From JAAYAY01 sp964429355 (GTDB taxonomy: Bacteria > Planctomycetota > Planctomycetia > Pirellulales > Thermoguttaceae), in the NCBI GenBank assembly GCA_964429355.1, contig CAYSCH010000326.1:1-10671 (forward strand): 10,671 bases of DNA. Reading direction: 5' to 3'. Below, one piece after another: positions 1 through 6,558 of the stretch (position 1 is its first letter; every line of letters begins with the position of its first letter). Both the position numbers and the translations under genes were made by a program. Under the pieces are notes generated by a model, which was not told the DNA's origin, searched no databases, and saw nothing but the letters and a program-made list of their open reading frames with translations.

Positions 1-577
1 CGATGGTCTGGGGATTCACGCCCCCGTCGACCGATATCAACAGGTGCTCTCCTGCGATGGAGCGTAGACGCCGCATCTTGTCGAGGGCCACGGCTTGAAA
101 CTCCTGGCCACCAAATCCGGGCATCACGCTCATGGTTAGAACGAGGTCGCAGGCATCCAGGAAGGGCTCGATCCGCTCCAGGGGTGTGGGAGGATTGAGC
201 GACAGGCCCGTGCCTGCTCCCAACGAACGAATCTCTTCAAGTAAGGGAGCCGGATCGTCAACTGCCTCGATGTGGATGGTGAGTAAGTCCGCCCCCGCGT
301 CACGAAATGCCTTCAAATAGCGCCCCGGTTCGGCGATCATCAGATGAACATCCAGCGGCAAGACAGTCGAACGCCGGATGGCCTCAATGACGGGTATCCC
401 GAAGCTCAAATTGGGCACGAAATGCCCGTCCATGATGTCCAGGTGGAGCACTTGAGCACCCGCCTGCTCTAGCCGCTTGATCTCACTGCCCAAGTTGGCG
501 AAATCCGCTGCCAGCAAAGAGGGCGCGATCAGCGGCGCCGAATCAAGCAATCGAGATGCCACGCTGGAAGCGATCAT
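1..577 (-). CDS. rpe: Ribulose-phosphate 3-epimerase, C-terminus cut by window edge
   Basis: Interconverts D-ribulose 5-phosphate and D-xylulose 5-phosphate in the pentose phosphate and Calvin pathways; cytosolic TIM barrel. About 192 residues are visible of the usual 215-235, so only the last strands and helices are missing. Reading from ATG at 577, the protein shows APSLLAADFANL (first strand, conserved Ser), LHLDIMDGHFVPNLSFG (metal-binding His and catalytic Asp), PLDVHLMI (second metal His), MSVMPGFGGQ (phosphate loop) and ISVDGGVN (second catalytic Asp). All expected active-site residues are present. The start leaves about 16 residues before the conserved core, longer than in many homologues; no Shine-Dalgarno is seen and the frame stays open upstream, so the start is uncertain. 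It lies on the same strand as scpB but 500 bases downstream of it, so co-transcription is not evident. Identity is seen directly from motifs and is secure. Confidence 0.96.
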   Translation of the reverse strand, partial: MIASSVASRLLDSAPLIAPSLLAADFANLGSEIKRLEQAGAQVLHLDIMDGHFVPNLSFGIPVIEAIRRSTVLPLDVHLMIAEPGRYLKAFRDAGADLLTIHIEAVDDPAPLLEEIRSLGAGTGLSLNPPTPLERIEPFLDACDLVLTMSVMPGFGGQEFQAVALDKMRRLRSIAGEHLLISVDGGVNPQTI

Positions 578-1077
578 ACGGCAAGCCTGATCACGGACGA
601 TGCCCCGGAAGCTCTGGATGGACTTGTGACGAAAGCCAGTCCGCCACGAGCTCCCTGGACGATTGGTGTGTCGAGCAAACAGTTAAACACTATTGAAGGT
701 TACCTTGCCGCAAGAGCGTTTCCTCATCGGACCGGTTCTCGGTCAATTCTACCAATCGCCGCCCGGCGCGTCTGCGCTCAAGCCATCTCCGGGCCTAAGT
801 CCTTTTATAGAAATGGATTGCGGCAAAACACCGCCGTCCGAATTGCGTCTGTCGAGCGTGTTGATTCCCCCCAAAAAGACAGGTTTGTCGCGACGCTTAG
901 GGCTCGTTTGTTCGCGATTTGGTGGGACGAATCCCAAAGCCGGCCGGGCCGTGTATCGATAGTCGACCACGCGAAGTGCCTTGGCGCCACGGCGAGCCGA
1001 ATGGCAAATCGCGCCTTTCGGCAAGAGTCTGGGGCAGCAAGAACCGGCACCGATTGCCAGGCAGCCTATCACCGGCG
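578..1077. other. 500-base stretch without a recognisable gene
   Basis: This lies between the scpB stop and the rpe start, both on the minus strand. Short open frames exist on both strands but none has a recognisable domain, and the plus-strand frame starting at 626 runs into scpB antisense. On the minus strand a TATAAA (809-804) could be a -10 element for rpe, but the matching -35 region (GGTGTT, 832-827) is poor and the leader would exceed 200 nt. A 5-bp hairpin (GACCG/CGGTC, 730-744) has no T-tract. No tRNA-like cloverleaf is evident. The stretch may hold an rpe leader or a small unannotated RNA, but nothing visible proves it. Confidence 0.5.
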
Positions 1078-1815
1078 TTATTCGCTATCGGGTAGGTCCT
1101 TGAGGGTGTCCAGGCCAAACAGCTCCAGGAACCTCTGGGAGGTTCGGTAGAGGACCTGCCGATCTCCCTGGACCCGCTCGACTTCCAACAATTGCCGCCG
1201 CACCAATTGGGTGAGAAGGTGGCCACTGGGGGTGCCGCGCAACTGCGTGACCTGGTCGGACGTGAGGGGCTGGCGATAGGCGACGATGGCCAACGTATCG
1301 ACGGCGGCCTGGGAAAGGCGGGCTTCGCGGACCTTCCCGTAGAACTTGTTGCGAACCGGATGGAACGCTCGGCGAAGGGTCATTCGGTAACCGTCGCCAT
1401 CGCTAATTATCTTGTAGGGGCAACCATTTGACCGATAACGGGCGTTGAGCTCATCGATGAGCTGAGCCACGTCCCCCGGCGTGACGCCACGCATGAGTTC
1501 GGCCGCCTTGGCAGTTTCAATCGGATGGTTGTCGATGCTCCCCACGAACAGCAGCGCCTCGACAACCGACATGGGCGACACCGGAACCCCGTCGGTCTGA
1601 CTCTCCTGGGAATTGTCGGTTTCGGCAGTGGGGGGCCAGTCAGGGGGAACGGGGCCCGCAATCTCATCGGCCTCGTCGGCTTGGGATGACTTGGGCCGAT
1701 TCTGGCTGGCAGGGCTGGCGTGGCTCCCCCCCATCGCCTGGGCGTAAGCCTCGGTCAGCTCGTCGAGCGAAATGCCCCTGGGTTCATGAAATTCGGCGGA
1801 AGAGGAATCGGCCAT
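1078..1815 (-). CDS. scpB: Segregation and condensation protein B (ScpB)
   Basis: ScpB is a winged-helix kleisin partner that binds ScpA and SMC in the bacterial condensin complex for chromosome compaction and segregation. From ATG at 1815 the product has 245 residues. The first 75 or so are a low-complexity, acidic and Pro/Ser/Gln-rich extension. The core begins at SVVEALLFVGS, matching the family start (EALLFVS...P), continues through the first winged helix (AKAAELMRGVTPGDVAQLI), and ends with the conserved second winged helix: LSQAAVDTLAIVAYRQPLT, then VTQLRGTPSGHLLTQLVRR and LYRTSQRFLELFGL. A GTG three codons upstream (1824) is an alternative start; I prefer ATG. It follows smpB with a 43-base gap on the same strand, so the two may be co-transcribed. 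ScpA is not in the window. The long N-terminal extension is unusual compared with compact Bacillus-type ScpB (about 200 residues). Confidence 0.93.
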   Translation of the reverse strand: MADSSSAEFHEPRGISLDELTEAYAQAMGGSHASPASQNRPKSSQADEADEIAGPVPPDWPPTAETDNSQESQTDGVPVSPMSVVEALLFVGSIDNHPIETAKAAELMRGVTPGDVAQLIDELNARYRSNGCPYKIISDGDGYRMTLRRAFHPVRNKFYGKVREARLSQAAVDTLAIVAYRQPLTSDQVTQLRGTPSGHLLTQLVRRQLLEVERVQGDRQVLYRTSQRFLELFGLDTLKDLPDSE

Positions 1816-1858
1816 GAAGAGCACTATAGATTGTCGGCGGCAAACGCGACAAGGGCGG

Positions 1859-2347
1859 TTACCGTCGCCGCATGGCTTGCTGCATTTCCCGCCGCGCTTC
1901 GTTCTTACGGAGGCTTTCGCGTTTGTCCTGTTTCTGCTTGCCGCGACAAAGGCCGAGAAGCACCTTGGCCTTCCCCGCCTTGAAGTACAGCTTCAGCGGG
2001 ACCAGCGTCATTCCCCCCTGGAGAGCCGGCGCGGCAAATTTGGCGATTTCCTGCTTGTGGAGCAGCAGTTTTCGGGGCCTTTTTGGCTCATGATTGAACC
2101 GATTGGCTTCGACGTATTCCTGGATATCGCAGCCCAGAAGCCAAACCTCGCCATCGCGCAACCGGCCGTAAGACTCTTCGAGCGACGCCTTTCCGGCCCG
2201 CAGGCTCTTCACCTCGCTCCCCACGAGCATGATACCGCACTCGAGCGTGTCGAGGATGACATAATTGTGGCGAGCTTTGCGGTTTTGGGTCACCACCCGC
2301 TCATTGGGGTCGGCGGCTGACTTCTTTTTCTTCCCTTTTTGTGTCAT
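1859..2347 (-). CDS. smpB: SsrA-binding protein SmpB
   Basis: SmpB binds tmRNA and delivers it to stalled ribosomes for trans-translation. From ATG at 2347 the product has 162 residues, close to the usual 150-165. The OB-fold core is complete: VTQNRKARHNYVI, ECGIMLVGSEVKSLRAGKAS, VWLLGCDIQEY, RPRKLLLHKQEI, MTLVPLKLYFKAGKAKVLLG, then RGKQKQDKRES. The basic C-terminal tail that enters the mRNA channel is present and ends in Arg residues. The N-terminus is a lysine-rich run (TQKGKKKKS). The frame extends upstream to 2467, but the extra residues are not SmpB-like and cover the smpB-lipB intergenic region, so I chose the ATG directly before the Lys-rich start. No tmRNA gene (ssrA) is in the window. 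It is divergent from lipB and precedes scpB. Confidence 0.97.
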   Translation of the reverse strand: MTQKGKKKKSAADPNERVVTQNRKARHNYVILDTLECGIMLVGSEVKSLRAGKASLEESYGRLRDGEVWLLGCDIQEYVEANRFNHEPKRPRKLLLHKQEIAKFAAPALQGGMTLVPLKLYFKAGKAKVLLGLCRGKQKQDKRESLRKNEARREMQQAMRRR

Positions 2348-2413
2348 GGAGCGCAGGCTTTCCAGGCCGAAAGTCGCACGGCCATTTGCTCTTCTCGCGG
2401 AAGACCGGCTCGC

Positions 2414-2419
2414 TATAAT
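2414..2419 (+). promoter_or_regulatory. Candidate -10 element for the lipB-lipA operon
   Basis: A perfect TATAAT lies in the smpB-lipB divergent region, about 107 bases before the LipB-like start. The -35 match is weak: CTTCTC at 17-base spacing, with a TTGCTC only at 22. The surrounding sequence is GC-rich, so the hexamer stands out, but it may be chance. It would give a leader of about 100 nt. Confidence 0.4.
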
Positions 2420-2526
2420 GCTCGCTCGACCCGCGGCGGCGGTGAGCCGGCAGTCCTCGATCAACAATCAATCCAACCCTTCCTTTTACCCTTTCCAGCC
2501 CCCAAGCTCAAGTTGCCCACCGAGAC

Positions 2527-3249
2527 ATGCTCCCCGATTCCCGCCAGGATAATGCCTTACTGGAAGCCTATTTGCTTGGGCCGATCGAGTTGGAGCGTTG
2601 TACGACGCTCCAGCGGAAACTGGTGGAAGAAGCGGCGTACTGGGGTGACGGGCGGATTCGGCTGCTCCTCTGCGAACACCCTCAAATGATCACAGTGGGA
2701 CGCTCAGGCTCTCCCGGGCATGTCCAGTACGACTCCGGTCCCATTCGCAGCGGAACCATCGAAGTACGCTGGGTCAAACGTGGCGGTGGTTGCCTGGTGC
2801 ACGGTCCCGGGCAGTTGGCAATCTACCCCATCGTTCCCCTCGCCGACCGCGGCTGGACCGTGGGAGAGTACCTGACCCGATTCGAAACGGCGATCGGACG
2901 GGCCCTGGAATCCCTGAAAATTCGTTCCGAGGTTCGCTCATCCGGCAGGGGGCTCTGGGGACGCACTGGCCAGCTTGTCGCGTTCGGGATTTCCGTTTCC
3001 AATTGGGTCACGTTTCACGGGGCCTATATCAACGTCTGCCCCTCGATGGGTATGAACCGGCTGATCGATTCCGATCCGCTCGGCGATTCCCGCATCAGCA
3101 CCCTGGTAGCCGAACGGGGCCAACCGGTTAAAATGACAGGAGTCCGTGCCGAAGTCGTACGCCAGTTGGCCGACGTATTCGAGTGCGACCGCTTTCACCT
3201 TCATACCGGCCATCCGTGGCTGCGGCGCCCCCAGGCCCTGGTGCACTGA
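2527..3249 (+). CDS. lipB: LipB-like octanoyltransferase homologue lacking the catalytic Lys/Cys dyad
   Basis: The 240-residue protein has the LipB fold signatures in order: HPQMITVGRSG (residues 51-61, substrate loop), RGGGCLVHGPGQLAIYPI (85-102, the family RGGxxxxHGPGQ motif) and VTFHGAYINV (161-170, family xxHGxxxNV). LipB normally moves octanoate from acyl-ACP to the lysine of lipoyl domains through a Cys-Lys dyad (Lys135/Cys169 in E. coli, Lys142/Cys176 in M. tuberculosis). Here the lysine position is Gln149 (TGQLVAFGISV) and the cysteine position is Asp183 (IDSDPLGDSRISTL). Their spacing is 34, the same as in the known enzymes, so this is substitution and not misalignment. Cys171 is 12 residues upstream and could only serve if the site were rearranged. 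The gene is intact, 52 bases before lipA, with no Shine-Dalgarno. It may be a non-catalytic partner of LipA or an enzyme with altered chemistry. Homology is sure; octanoyltransferase activity is doubtful. Confidence 0.88.
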   Translation: MLPDSRQDNALLEAYLLGPIELERCTTLQRKLVEEAAYWGDGRIRLLLCEHPQMITVGRSGSPGHVQYDSGPIRSGTIEVRWVKRGGGCLVHGPGQLAIYPIVPLADRGWTVGEYLTRFETAIGRALESLKIRSEVRSSGRGLWGRTGQLVAFGISVSNWVTFHGAYINVCPSMGMNRLIDSDPLGDSRISTLVAERGQPVKMTGVRAEVVRQLADVFECDRFHLHTGHPWLRRPQALVH

Positions 3250-3301
3250 GGCCGCTCGCTGGTGCTCGGGCTGCCGACGACCCCCTTCTGAGCCTCCATC
3301 C

Positions 3302-4261
3302 ATGTCTGGTCCGGGTACTGAGAATCTGTCCGAAAACTGCGAACAAGGTCTCCCGCTGGCGCAAGAATTGCCAGCCGTCGAGAGCTCGCAAATCGGTTCC
3401 AGGAGCCTGCCCCGCTGGCTGAAGCGGCGGATTCCCAAGGGAAACGCCAACCATTTCACCGCCCGTTTGATCGACGAGCTGCGACTGGAGACGGTCTGCG
3501 ACCATGCCCGGTGTCCCAATCGGATGGAGTGCTACGCTCAGAAGACTGCGACCTTCATGATCCTGGGCGACGTTTGCACCCGCCGGTGCGGTTTCTGCCA
3601 TGTGGCCAAGGGAAAGACTCGTGCCATCGATCCCACCGAACCGAAGCGGCTGGCTGAGGCGACGGCTCGCCTGGGACTGCGTCACGTGGTGATCACGTGT
3701 GTCACACGCGACGATCTCGAGGACGGTGGAGCCGGGCACTTCGTACGCTGCATCGAGGCCGTTCGTGAGCTTGTCCATGCCACCGTGGAGGTTCTGCCGT
3801 CCGACTTCAACGGAAACGGAGCGGCGGTGGATCGCCTTGTTGACGCTGGTCCCGAGGTGTACAACCACAACACCGAAACCGTGCCCCGTTTGTATCCCAG
3901 CGTTCGCGGACGCAAGTCGCATTACCGGTGGACTCTGGAAATGTTTCGCCGGATCAAGGCCCGCAATCCGGCGATTCGCACGAAATCCGGTATGATGCTG
4001 GGGCTCGGAGAAACGACCGAAGAAGTGCTCGATACCCTGGCCGACCTTCACGACGCGGGCTGTGAGATGCTGACTCTGGGCCAGTACCTCCAGCCCTCGC
4101 CCCTGCAGCTCCCGGTGGTCCGCTATCTTCCCCCCGAGGAGTTCGACTGGCTCGCCGACGCCGCGCGTCGCATGGGTTTCCGGTCCGTCGCCTCCGGCTC
4201 GTTTGTGCGGTCCAGTTATCATGCCGGCGACATGGTCAACCTGGAGGCTTCAAGCGGCTGA
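3302..4261 (+). CDS. lipA: Lipoyl synthase (LipA), radical SAM
   Basis: LipA inserts two sulfurs into protein-bound octanoyl groups to make lipoyl cofactor. From ATG at 3302 the product has 319 residues. Both clusters are present: the auxiliary cluster CX4CX5C (Cys66, 71, 77 in CDHARCPNRMEC) and the radical SAM CX3CX2C (Cys92, 96, 99 in CTRRCGFC). Also seen are the family segments VITCVTRDDLEDGGAGHF, EVLPSDF, YNHNTETVPRLYP, KSGMMLGLGET, LTLGQYLQPS and the C-terminal RSSY (303-306) whose serine ligates the auxiliary cluster. The frame is open upstream to 3146 but that part overlaps lipB and is not LipA-like. About 35 residues precede the usual LipA core, a modest extension. The stop codon TGA overlaps the next ATG by one base (TGATG), so the lipoyl-domain gene is probably translationally coupled. 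All catalytic features look intact, unlike its two neighbours. Confidence 0.97.
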   Translation: MSGPGTENLSENCEQGLPLAQELPAVESSQIGSRSLPRWLKRRIPKGNANHFTARLIDELRLETVCDHARCPNRMECYAQKTATFMILGDVCTRRCGFCHVAKGKTRAIDPTEPKRLAEATARLGLRHVVITCVTRDDLEDGGAGHFVRCIEAVRELVHATVEVLPSDFNGNGAAVDRLVDAGPEVYNHNTETVPRLYPSVRGRKSHYRWTLEMFRRIKARNPAIRTKSGMMLGLGETTEEVLDTLADLHDAGCEMLTLGQYLQPSPLQLPVVRYLPPEEFDWLADAARRMGFRSVASGSFVRSSYHAGDMVNLEASSG

Positions 4262-4506
4262 TGGCGAGGCTGGAAGTACGATTGCCCGAGCTGGCCATGG
4301 GAGACCAGCCTGTTCGTGTTACGGTGTGGTTGGCCAGTCGCGGAAGTCGAGTGGAAAGAGGTGAGCCGATCGTGGAAGTGACCGCCGGCGCGGTCACGAT
4401 CGACCTTCCCTCCCCAGCCAGCGGACTGCTCCTTGAGAAGCTCGCAGGTGAAGACGACCTGATCGTTCCGGGGGATCCCATCGCGATTATCGACACCGAC
4501 AATTGA
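4261..4506 (+). CDS. Small free-standing lipoyl/biotinyl-type domain protein without acceptor lysine
   Basis: An 81-residue single-domain protein with the lipoyl/biotinyl barrel pattern: LEVRLPELAMGDQPVRVTVW (typical start of E2 and glycine cleavage carriers), RGSRVERGEPIVEV, VTIDLPSPASGLLLEKL and IVPGDPIAII at the end. In carriers the hairpin between the two halves reads as in EVETDKVTVEVPSP, with the modified lysine in DKA or DKV. Here it is EVTAGAVTIDLPSP: the lysine position is Ala44 and the preceding Asp is Gly43. Thus lipoylation or biotinylation at the normal site is not possible. The protein is too short to be a truncated E2, as no linker or catalytic domain follows and the next 215 bases are non-coding. 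It overlaps lipA by one base, so it is made with LipA. Role unknown: binding partner, scaffold or decoy for LipA or the LipB-like protein are inferences. Confidence 0.85.
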   Translation: MARLEVRLPELAMGDQPVRVTVWLASRGSRVERGEPIVEVTAGAVTIDLPSPASGLLLEKLAGEDDLIVPGDPIAIIDTDN

Positions 4507-4577
4507 GGTGCGGCTGAACGACTTGTTTCTCCTTTCCGTCATACCCTGCCAAGGTCGGACCGGGGATCGTGCTAACC

Positions 4578-4603
4578 ACGGAGTGTTGGGTAGAGAACTC
4601 CGT
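4578..4603 (+). terminator. Perfect 7-bp inverted repeat after the lipoate module, possible terminator
   Basis: ACGGAGT (4578-4584) and ACTCCGT (4597-4603) can pair around a 12-base loop, in the 215-base gap between the lipoyl-domain gene and the DUF4261 gene. The following bases are pyrimidine-rich (TCCGCTCTTCC) but lack a real T-run, so termination is weak or factor-dependent at best; an operator for the downstream gene is the alternative. Confidence 0.3.
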
Positions 4604-4721
4604 TCCGCTCTTCCATCAATCCGTGATTCGTGTTTAGATTGGGAAGTCACCCTTCAACCGACCCGAAATCCGTGGAACCATCTCGCTCCGCCGTGATCGT
4701 CCCCAACAGAAGCGTTCTTCT

Positions 4722-5474
4722 ATGCCTGTCAAATCTCAAGTCGCCATGGTTTTGCTCCGCGAGCCGCAGACGCAAGTGGCGGGTCAATTGCGTTCGGCCC
4801 TCGAAGCGGAAGGTGCCCAGTGGCAGCCAACCCAACTAAAACAGCAGGACAACACGGTTTCGTTTCTTCTTGGCGACGACAAGGTCCTGGTTTCCTGGAT
4901 CGAGGACGCCGTGCCCTGGGTCGACCTCCAGGGGCCTTGCCAGGCAGCCTGGTACTGGCCGGAAGCGGGCCGGGAATTGCTGCCGCATCTGGGCCATGTT
5001 CTGGTGGTGGTTGTGCCCGGCACGCCCGATCGCAAGGCGGCTGCAGTCAAGCTGACCAAGGTGGCCGCGGCACTGGTTTCGTTGAGCCCGGCGCTCGGCA
5101 TATTCTGGGGCAGCAGCGGAACCGTTCACGCGCCAAAGCCCTTTTGTGAAACGGCGGCCGCCATCGCTCCGGATCGGTTGCCCGTCGAAATCTGGATCGG
5201 ATTCGGGTTGATTGCCGAAGAAGGCCAGACCCACTCGGTTTATACCTCGGGTCTGGAGAACTTCGGCATGCAGGAACTCGAGATTCACCACAGCCAGCGG
5301 GATCCGCAGTTCCTCTACGAACGGCTCTTCGACGTGGTGCACTACTTGCTCAGAAGAGATGTCGTGCTCCATGAAGGTGAAACGATCGGGATCACCGACA
5401 CGGAACGCATCAACATCCAGCAAACGCAGTCGGTTTGCGACGGGCTGACCAGCGTGCTGCAGTTGGATATGTGA
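4722..5474 (+). CDS. DUF4261 domain-containing protein
   Basis: A 250-residue cytosolic protein with no signal peptide or membrane segment. I recognise the DUF4261 pattern: PWVDLQGPCQAAWYWPEA (about 65-82), a hydrophobic strand HVLVVVVPGT, an Ala/Leu-rich helix with LSPALGIFWGSSGTVHAP (121-138), LPVEIWIGFGLIAEEG (153-168), then YTSGLENFGMQELEIHHS (174-191), consistent with the family's C-terminal conserved block. The function of the family is unknown; members occur in many bacteria. The ATG at 4722 is chosen because the domain begins soon after; no Shine-Dalgarno is visible. It is on the same strand as the lipB-lipA-lipoyl genes but 215 bases downstream with a possible hairpin between, so it is probably a separate unit. 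It is convergent with the secreted protein gene at 6425-5586. Confident on the family, no claim on function. Confidence 0.82.
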   Translation: MPVKSQVAMVLLREPQTQVAGQLRSALEAEGAQWQPTQLKQQDNTVSFLLGDDKVLVSWIEDAVPWVDLQGPCQAAWYWPEAGRELLPHLGHVLVVVVPGTPDRKAAAVKLTKVAAALVSLSPALGIFWGSSGTVHAPKPFCETAAAIAPDRLPVEIWIGFGLIAEEGQTHSVYTSGLENFGMQELEIHHSQRDPQFLYERLFDVVHYLLRRDVVLHEGETIGITDTERINIQQTQSVCDGLTSVLQLDM

Positions 5475-5551
5475 GGCAGACGATCAGAAACCGGCGGGCT
5501 TGCCCCAAGGCAACTGCCAGACGCTGTCCTGCAAGAGGCAGACGATTCAGA
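5473..5551 (+). repeat. Short direct repeat in a convergent intergenic region
   Basis: GAGGCAGACGAT followed by CAGAA occurs at 5473-5489 and again at 5535-5551 with one extra T before CAGAA. The copies are 62 bases apart in the gap between the DUF4261 gene and the secreted protein gene. A 5-bp hairpin (TTGCC/GGCAA, 5500-5513) lies between them, with no T-run. It may be a local duplication; no function is evident. Confidence 0.45.
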
Positions 5552-5585
5552 ACCCCCGGTCGTCCCGCTTCGTCATGGCCATTCT

Positions 5586-6425
5586 TCAAACCGTACCGTG
5601 GGCGGGACGCCAAATGCTCGTGACCTTGCCCCAGGCCTGCTGGACGGCCTTTTCGACCGCTTCGACCGCATCGAAGAGCTGCCGAGGAGTCATGCCGTTT
5701 CGGGGGCCAAGTTCCGCAGGGGCATTCTGCGATTCATCCCAGAGCTGACGCCAGGTGATCTGGTTGTTCAGGTGCCACGCGGCAACCTGGGCCACTTCGT
5801 GGCTGATCTCACCGCGTCCCATCATGGCGCAGATTTCATACACGCCTTTGATACTCGTGACCTGGTCCAAGGGACGGACCTCGTAGTGGTGCCGTGGGCT
5901 GGGGCCGGGACGGTCGTGTTCCAGGCAAACGCTGCGAAGCTGCAGATGCGCCGTTCGCCCGGGCACGAAGCAGAACGTGTTGACTTCCGAGCCATCCGCG
6001 TAGGGGCAGCCAATGCCCAGTTTCTGTGGATCCTCTGGGGGCGGCAGCTCGTCGCCTTCGGGAGGAGGTTCGTCTCCTTCGGGGGGCGGCAGCTCGTCTT
6101 CGATCATGATCGGTTCGTCCTGCCCGTCCGTGATCGTCAGGGTTACCGGCACGGCGGCCAGTGCCCCCGGCATCACAACGTTCAACGGGCGCTCGGTCTT
6201 GTTGGTGATCCGGAACCGGCACTGATTGGCTCCGTCCGCGGTGACACGGACTTCGAGCTTCTTGGCGTCAATCCCTTCGAAGAAACGAATGGTTTCGGCC
6301 TGGGGGTTGAACTTTTCCACCCCGGAGATGTGCTGGTCGACTTTCAGGTTTCCGGCCACCACTGCCGGCGCAACGATCAGGGCAAGCCCGAGGCTCGCCA
6401 GAATCAAACCACCCATGCGCGACAT
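5586..6425 (-). CDS. Secreted planctomycete-type hypothetical protein with acidic Pro-rich linker
   Basis: A 279-residue protein with a clear signal peptide (SRMGGLILASLGLALIVAP followed by AVVA, probable cleavage after Ala24). The first mature domain (25-108) is beta-rich (LEVRVTADGANQCRFRITNK, VPVTLTITD). A linker at 109-133 repeats PPPEGDE/ELPPPE. The C-terminal domain contains CPY, FCFVPGR, SVCLEH, PRHHYEVRPLDQV and IKGVYEICAMMGRGEISHEV followed by AAWHLNNQITWRQLWDE; this CLEH ... E-C-MGRGE-AAWHL pattern resembles secreted proteins I have seen in Planctomycetes, of unknown function. Five cysteines remain in the mature chain (69, 140, 152, 167, 199). Unusually for this window, the start at 6425 is preceded by a G-rich Shine-Dalgarno-like run (AGGGGG) about ten bases upstream, which supports it. 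Export is a safe inference; function is not known. Confidence 0.87.
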   Translation of the reverse strand: MSRMGGLILASLGLALIVAPAVVAGNLKVDQHISGVEKFNPQAETIRFFEGIDAKKLEVRVTADGANQCRFRITNKTERPLNVVMPGALAAVPVTLTITDGQDEPIMIEDELPPPEGDEPPPEGDELPPPEDPQKLGIGCPYADGSEVNTFCFVPGRTAHLQLRSVCLEHDRPGPSPRHHYEVRPLDQVTSIKGVYEICAMMGRGEISHEVAQVAAWHLNNQITWRQLWDESQNAPAELGPRNGMTPRQLFDAVEAVEKAVQQAWGKVTSIWRPAHGTV

Positions 6426-6529
6426 CGCTCAATCCCCCTGAACTCAAGTGACACGGTTTCGAAACTTGCAGACTGCCCGAAATCGCGAAGTCTCCGTTTC
6501 CGGACAGACTCTTACGCCACCTGTTGGAC

Positions 6530-6558
6530 AGAATACGCTTCCGGCGAGGTTTTGCCAA
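6530..6558 (-). promoter_or_regulatory. Sigma70-type promoter for the secreted protein gene
   Basis: On the minus strand TTGGCA (6558-6553) and TATTCT (6535-6530) are separated by exactly 17 bases. The predicted transcription start is near 6523, giving a leader of about 98 nt before the ATG at 6425. Each hexamer matches consensus at five of six (TTGACA) and four of six (TATAAT) positions. Confidence 0.6.

Noticed and set aside
730..744. Hairpin GACCG/CGGTC as terminator of scpB
   Set aside because: The stem is only 5 bp and no T-run follows on either strand.
749..1072. Minus-strand frame just downstream of scpB (107 codons, GTG start)
   Set aside because: Spacing would fit an operon gene, but the composition is arginine- and glycine-rich with no motif, and I see no ribosome site.
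626..1150. Plus-strand open frame in the scpB-rpe gap
   Set aside because: It runs into scpB antisense and has no recognisable domain or start signal.
2348..2467. N-terminal extension of SmpB up to 2467
   Set aside because: Extra residues are not part of the SmpB fold and span the divergent promoter region; the ATG at 2347 gives normal length.
3146..3301. LipA extension starting inside lipB
   Set aside because: The segment overlaps the end of lipB in another frame and lacks LipA similarity; the ATG at 3302 fits better.
3128..4222. Long minus-strand open frame opposite lipA (364 codons)
   Set aside because: It is antisense to an unambiguous LipA; the translation has no domain and reflects GC-rich codon bias.
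6013..6225. Plus-strand Gly/Ser-repeat open frame
   Set aside because: It is the reverse reading of the PPPEGDE codons in the secreted protein gene.
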